This document shows, piece by piece, positions 6,812 to 7,009 of a DNA stretch of 7,009 bases. The notes beneath the pieces were generated by a model. The model saw only the letters and a list, made by a program, of their open reading frames with translations, was not told the origin of the DNA and ran no database searches. The first letter of the stretch is position 1; every line of letters begins with the position of its first letter. The DNA comes from Rickettsiales bacterium (GTDB taxonomy: Bacteria > Pseudomonadota > Alphaproteobacteria > Rickettsiales > JANQQO01), in assembly GCA_028289305.1 (NCBI GenBank), contig JANQQO010000031.1, positions 1 to 7,009 on the forward strand. Direction: 5' to 3'. The position numbers and the translations under genes are program-made.

Positions 6812-6975
6812 CTACGCTCTTTGAGCTACGCAGGGCTTCGGCTTTACGGTTTGCGCATGCCTGGCTACGTTTGCCTTCGCCAGTCCTCCTTCGCTAAAGC
6901 TTCGGAGGACACTCCTAGCTCTAACGATTTCGTGCGGCTTACTGGCGTAAGCCACCCGAAGCTCGAAGAGCGTAG
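6812..6975. mobile_element. Palindromic MITE-like element with 16-bp terminal inverted repeats
   Basis: CTACGCTCTTTGAGCT (6812-6827) pairs with AGCTCGAAGAGCGTAG (6960-6975): 15 of 16 bases complementary and the odd one a G-T wobble. A weaker extension inward keeps CG and GGCTT blocks. Inside are a 7-bp stem GTCCTCC/GGAGGAC (6883-6889 and 6904-6910), a 7-bp stem with a 4-base loop GGCTTAC/GTAAGCC (6936-6942 and 6947-6953), and a 5-bp pair CTGGC/GCCAG (6861-6865 and 6879-6883) that overlaps the first stem at 6883 and so could not form at the same time. There is no open frame of note. The right end stops 2 bases from the tRNA end. The size and nested palindromes resemble small non-autonomous palindromic repeats of alphaproteobacteria; a flanking target duplication is not visible. 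A structured RNA or processing element is the alternative. Confidence 0.55.
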
Positions 6976-6977
6976 GG

Positions 6978-7009
6978 TGGTGCCCAGGAGAGGACTTGAA
7001 CCTCCACGG
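6978..7009 (-). tRNA. tRNA 3' half, probably tRNA-Leu (partial)
   Basis: Read on the minus strand, the window edge begins with CCGT, then GGAGG, the T-loop TTCAAGT, the stem partner CCTCT, the acceptor 3' strand CCTGGGC, discriminator A and an encoded CCA ending at 6978. The T-stem has five pairs (one G-T). The bases before the T-stem suit a class II variable arm. A73 excludes Ser (G73), and an implied 5' acceptor strand of GCCCAGG points to Leu rather than Tyr. The anticodon half lies outside the window. Confidence 0.8.

Noticed and set aside
6788..7009. CRISPR array in the repeat-rich right end
   Set aside because: The recurring CTTCG and CTACG words are not evenly spaced, and the structure is palindromic rather than repeat-spacer.

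Overview
The window looks like a chromosomal segment of an alphaproteobacterium. The main clue is a perfect CtrA-type site (TTAA-N7-TTAAC) in front of a three-gene operon. Surface-polysaccharide genes and a class II tRNA with a genome-encoded CCA fit that picture but do not prove it. No ribosomal or other marker gene is present, so the assignment is inference.

Left part (1-3676, plus strand, fairly GC-rich; about 62% in a hand-counted 60-base sample). It opens inside a large gene whose visible part joins the end of a SAM-methyltransferase domain to a family-4-like glycosyltransferase domain. This is probably a polysaccharide or glycan biosynthesis protein. After a 110-base gap come three tightly packed genes, 1 and 3 bases apart. 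They encode a 242-residue YbaK/ProX-like (aminoacyl-tRNA deacylase fold) protein, an unrecognised 78-residue protein, and a 12-helix MFS transporter. The gap carries the CtrA-like site inside an exact tandem 11-bp repeat, and a clear Shine-Dalgarno sequence fixes the operon's first start at 1507.

Middle (3677-4173). A perfect 12-bp palindrome and a long hairpin lie between the MFS gene and a convergent minus-strand gene. That gene encodes an 88-residue exported protein with a signal peptide, heptad-like Ala/Lys/Asp/Glu repeats and a His/Asp-rich tail.

Right part (4174-7009, AT-richer; about 35-38% GC in two 60-base samples). A full-length OafA/YrhL-type membrane acyltransferase with a C-terminal SGNH domain, probably an O-acetylase of a surface glycan, faces a convergent unrecognised 208-residue membrane-anchored protein. 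Beyond that lies a 164-bp element (6812-6975) with 16-bp terminal inverted repeats and several internal hairpins. It ends two bases from the CCA end of a partial minus-strand tRNA, probably tRNA-Leu.

Taken together, the two large genes at either side of the operon suggest cell-surface glycan work, while the right part has the composition of acquired DNA next to a tRNA gene. The least explained items are the tRNA-abutting palindromic element, the CtrA-controlled YbaK-like/orphan/MFS operon, and the His-rich heptad-repeat exported protein.
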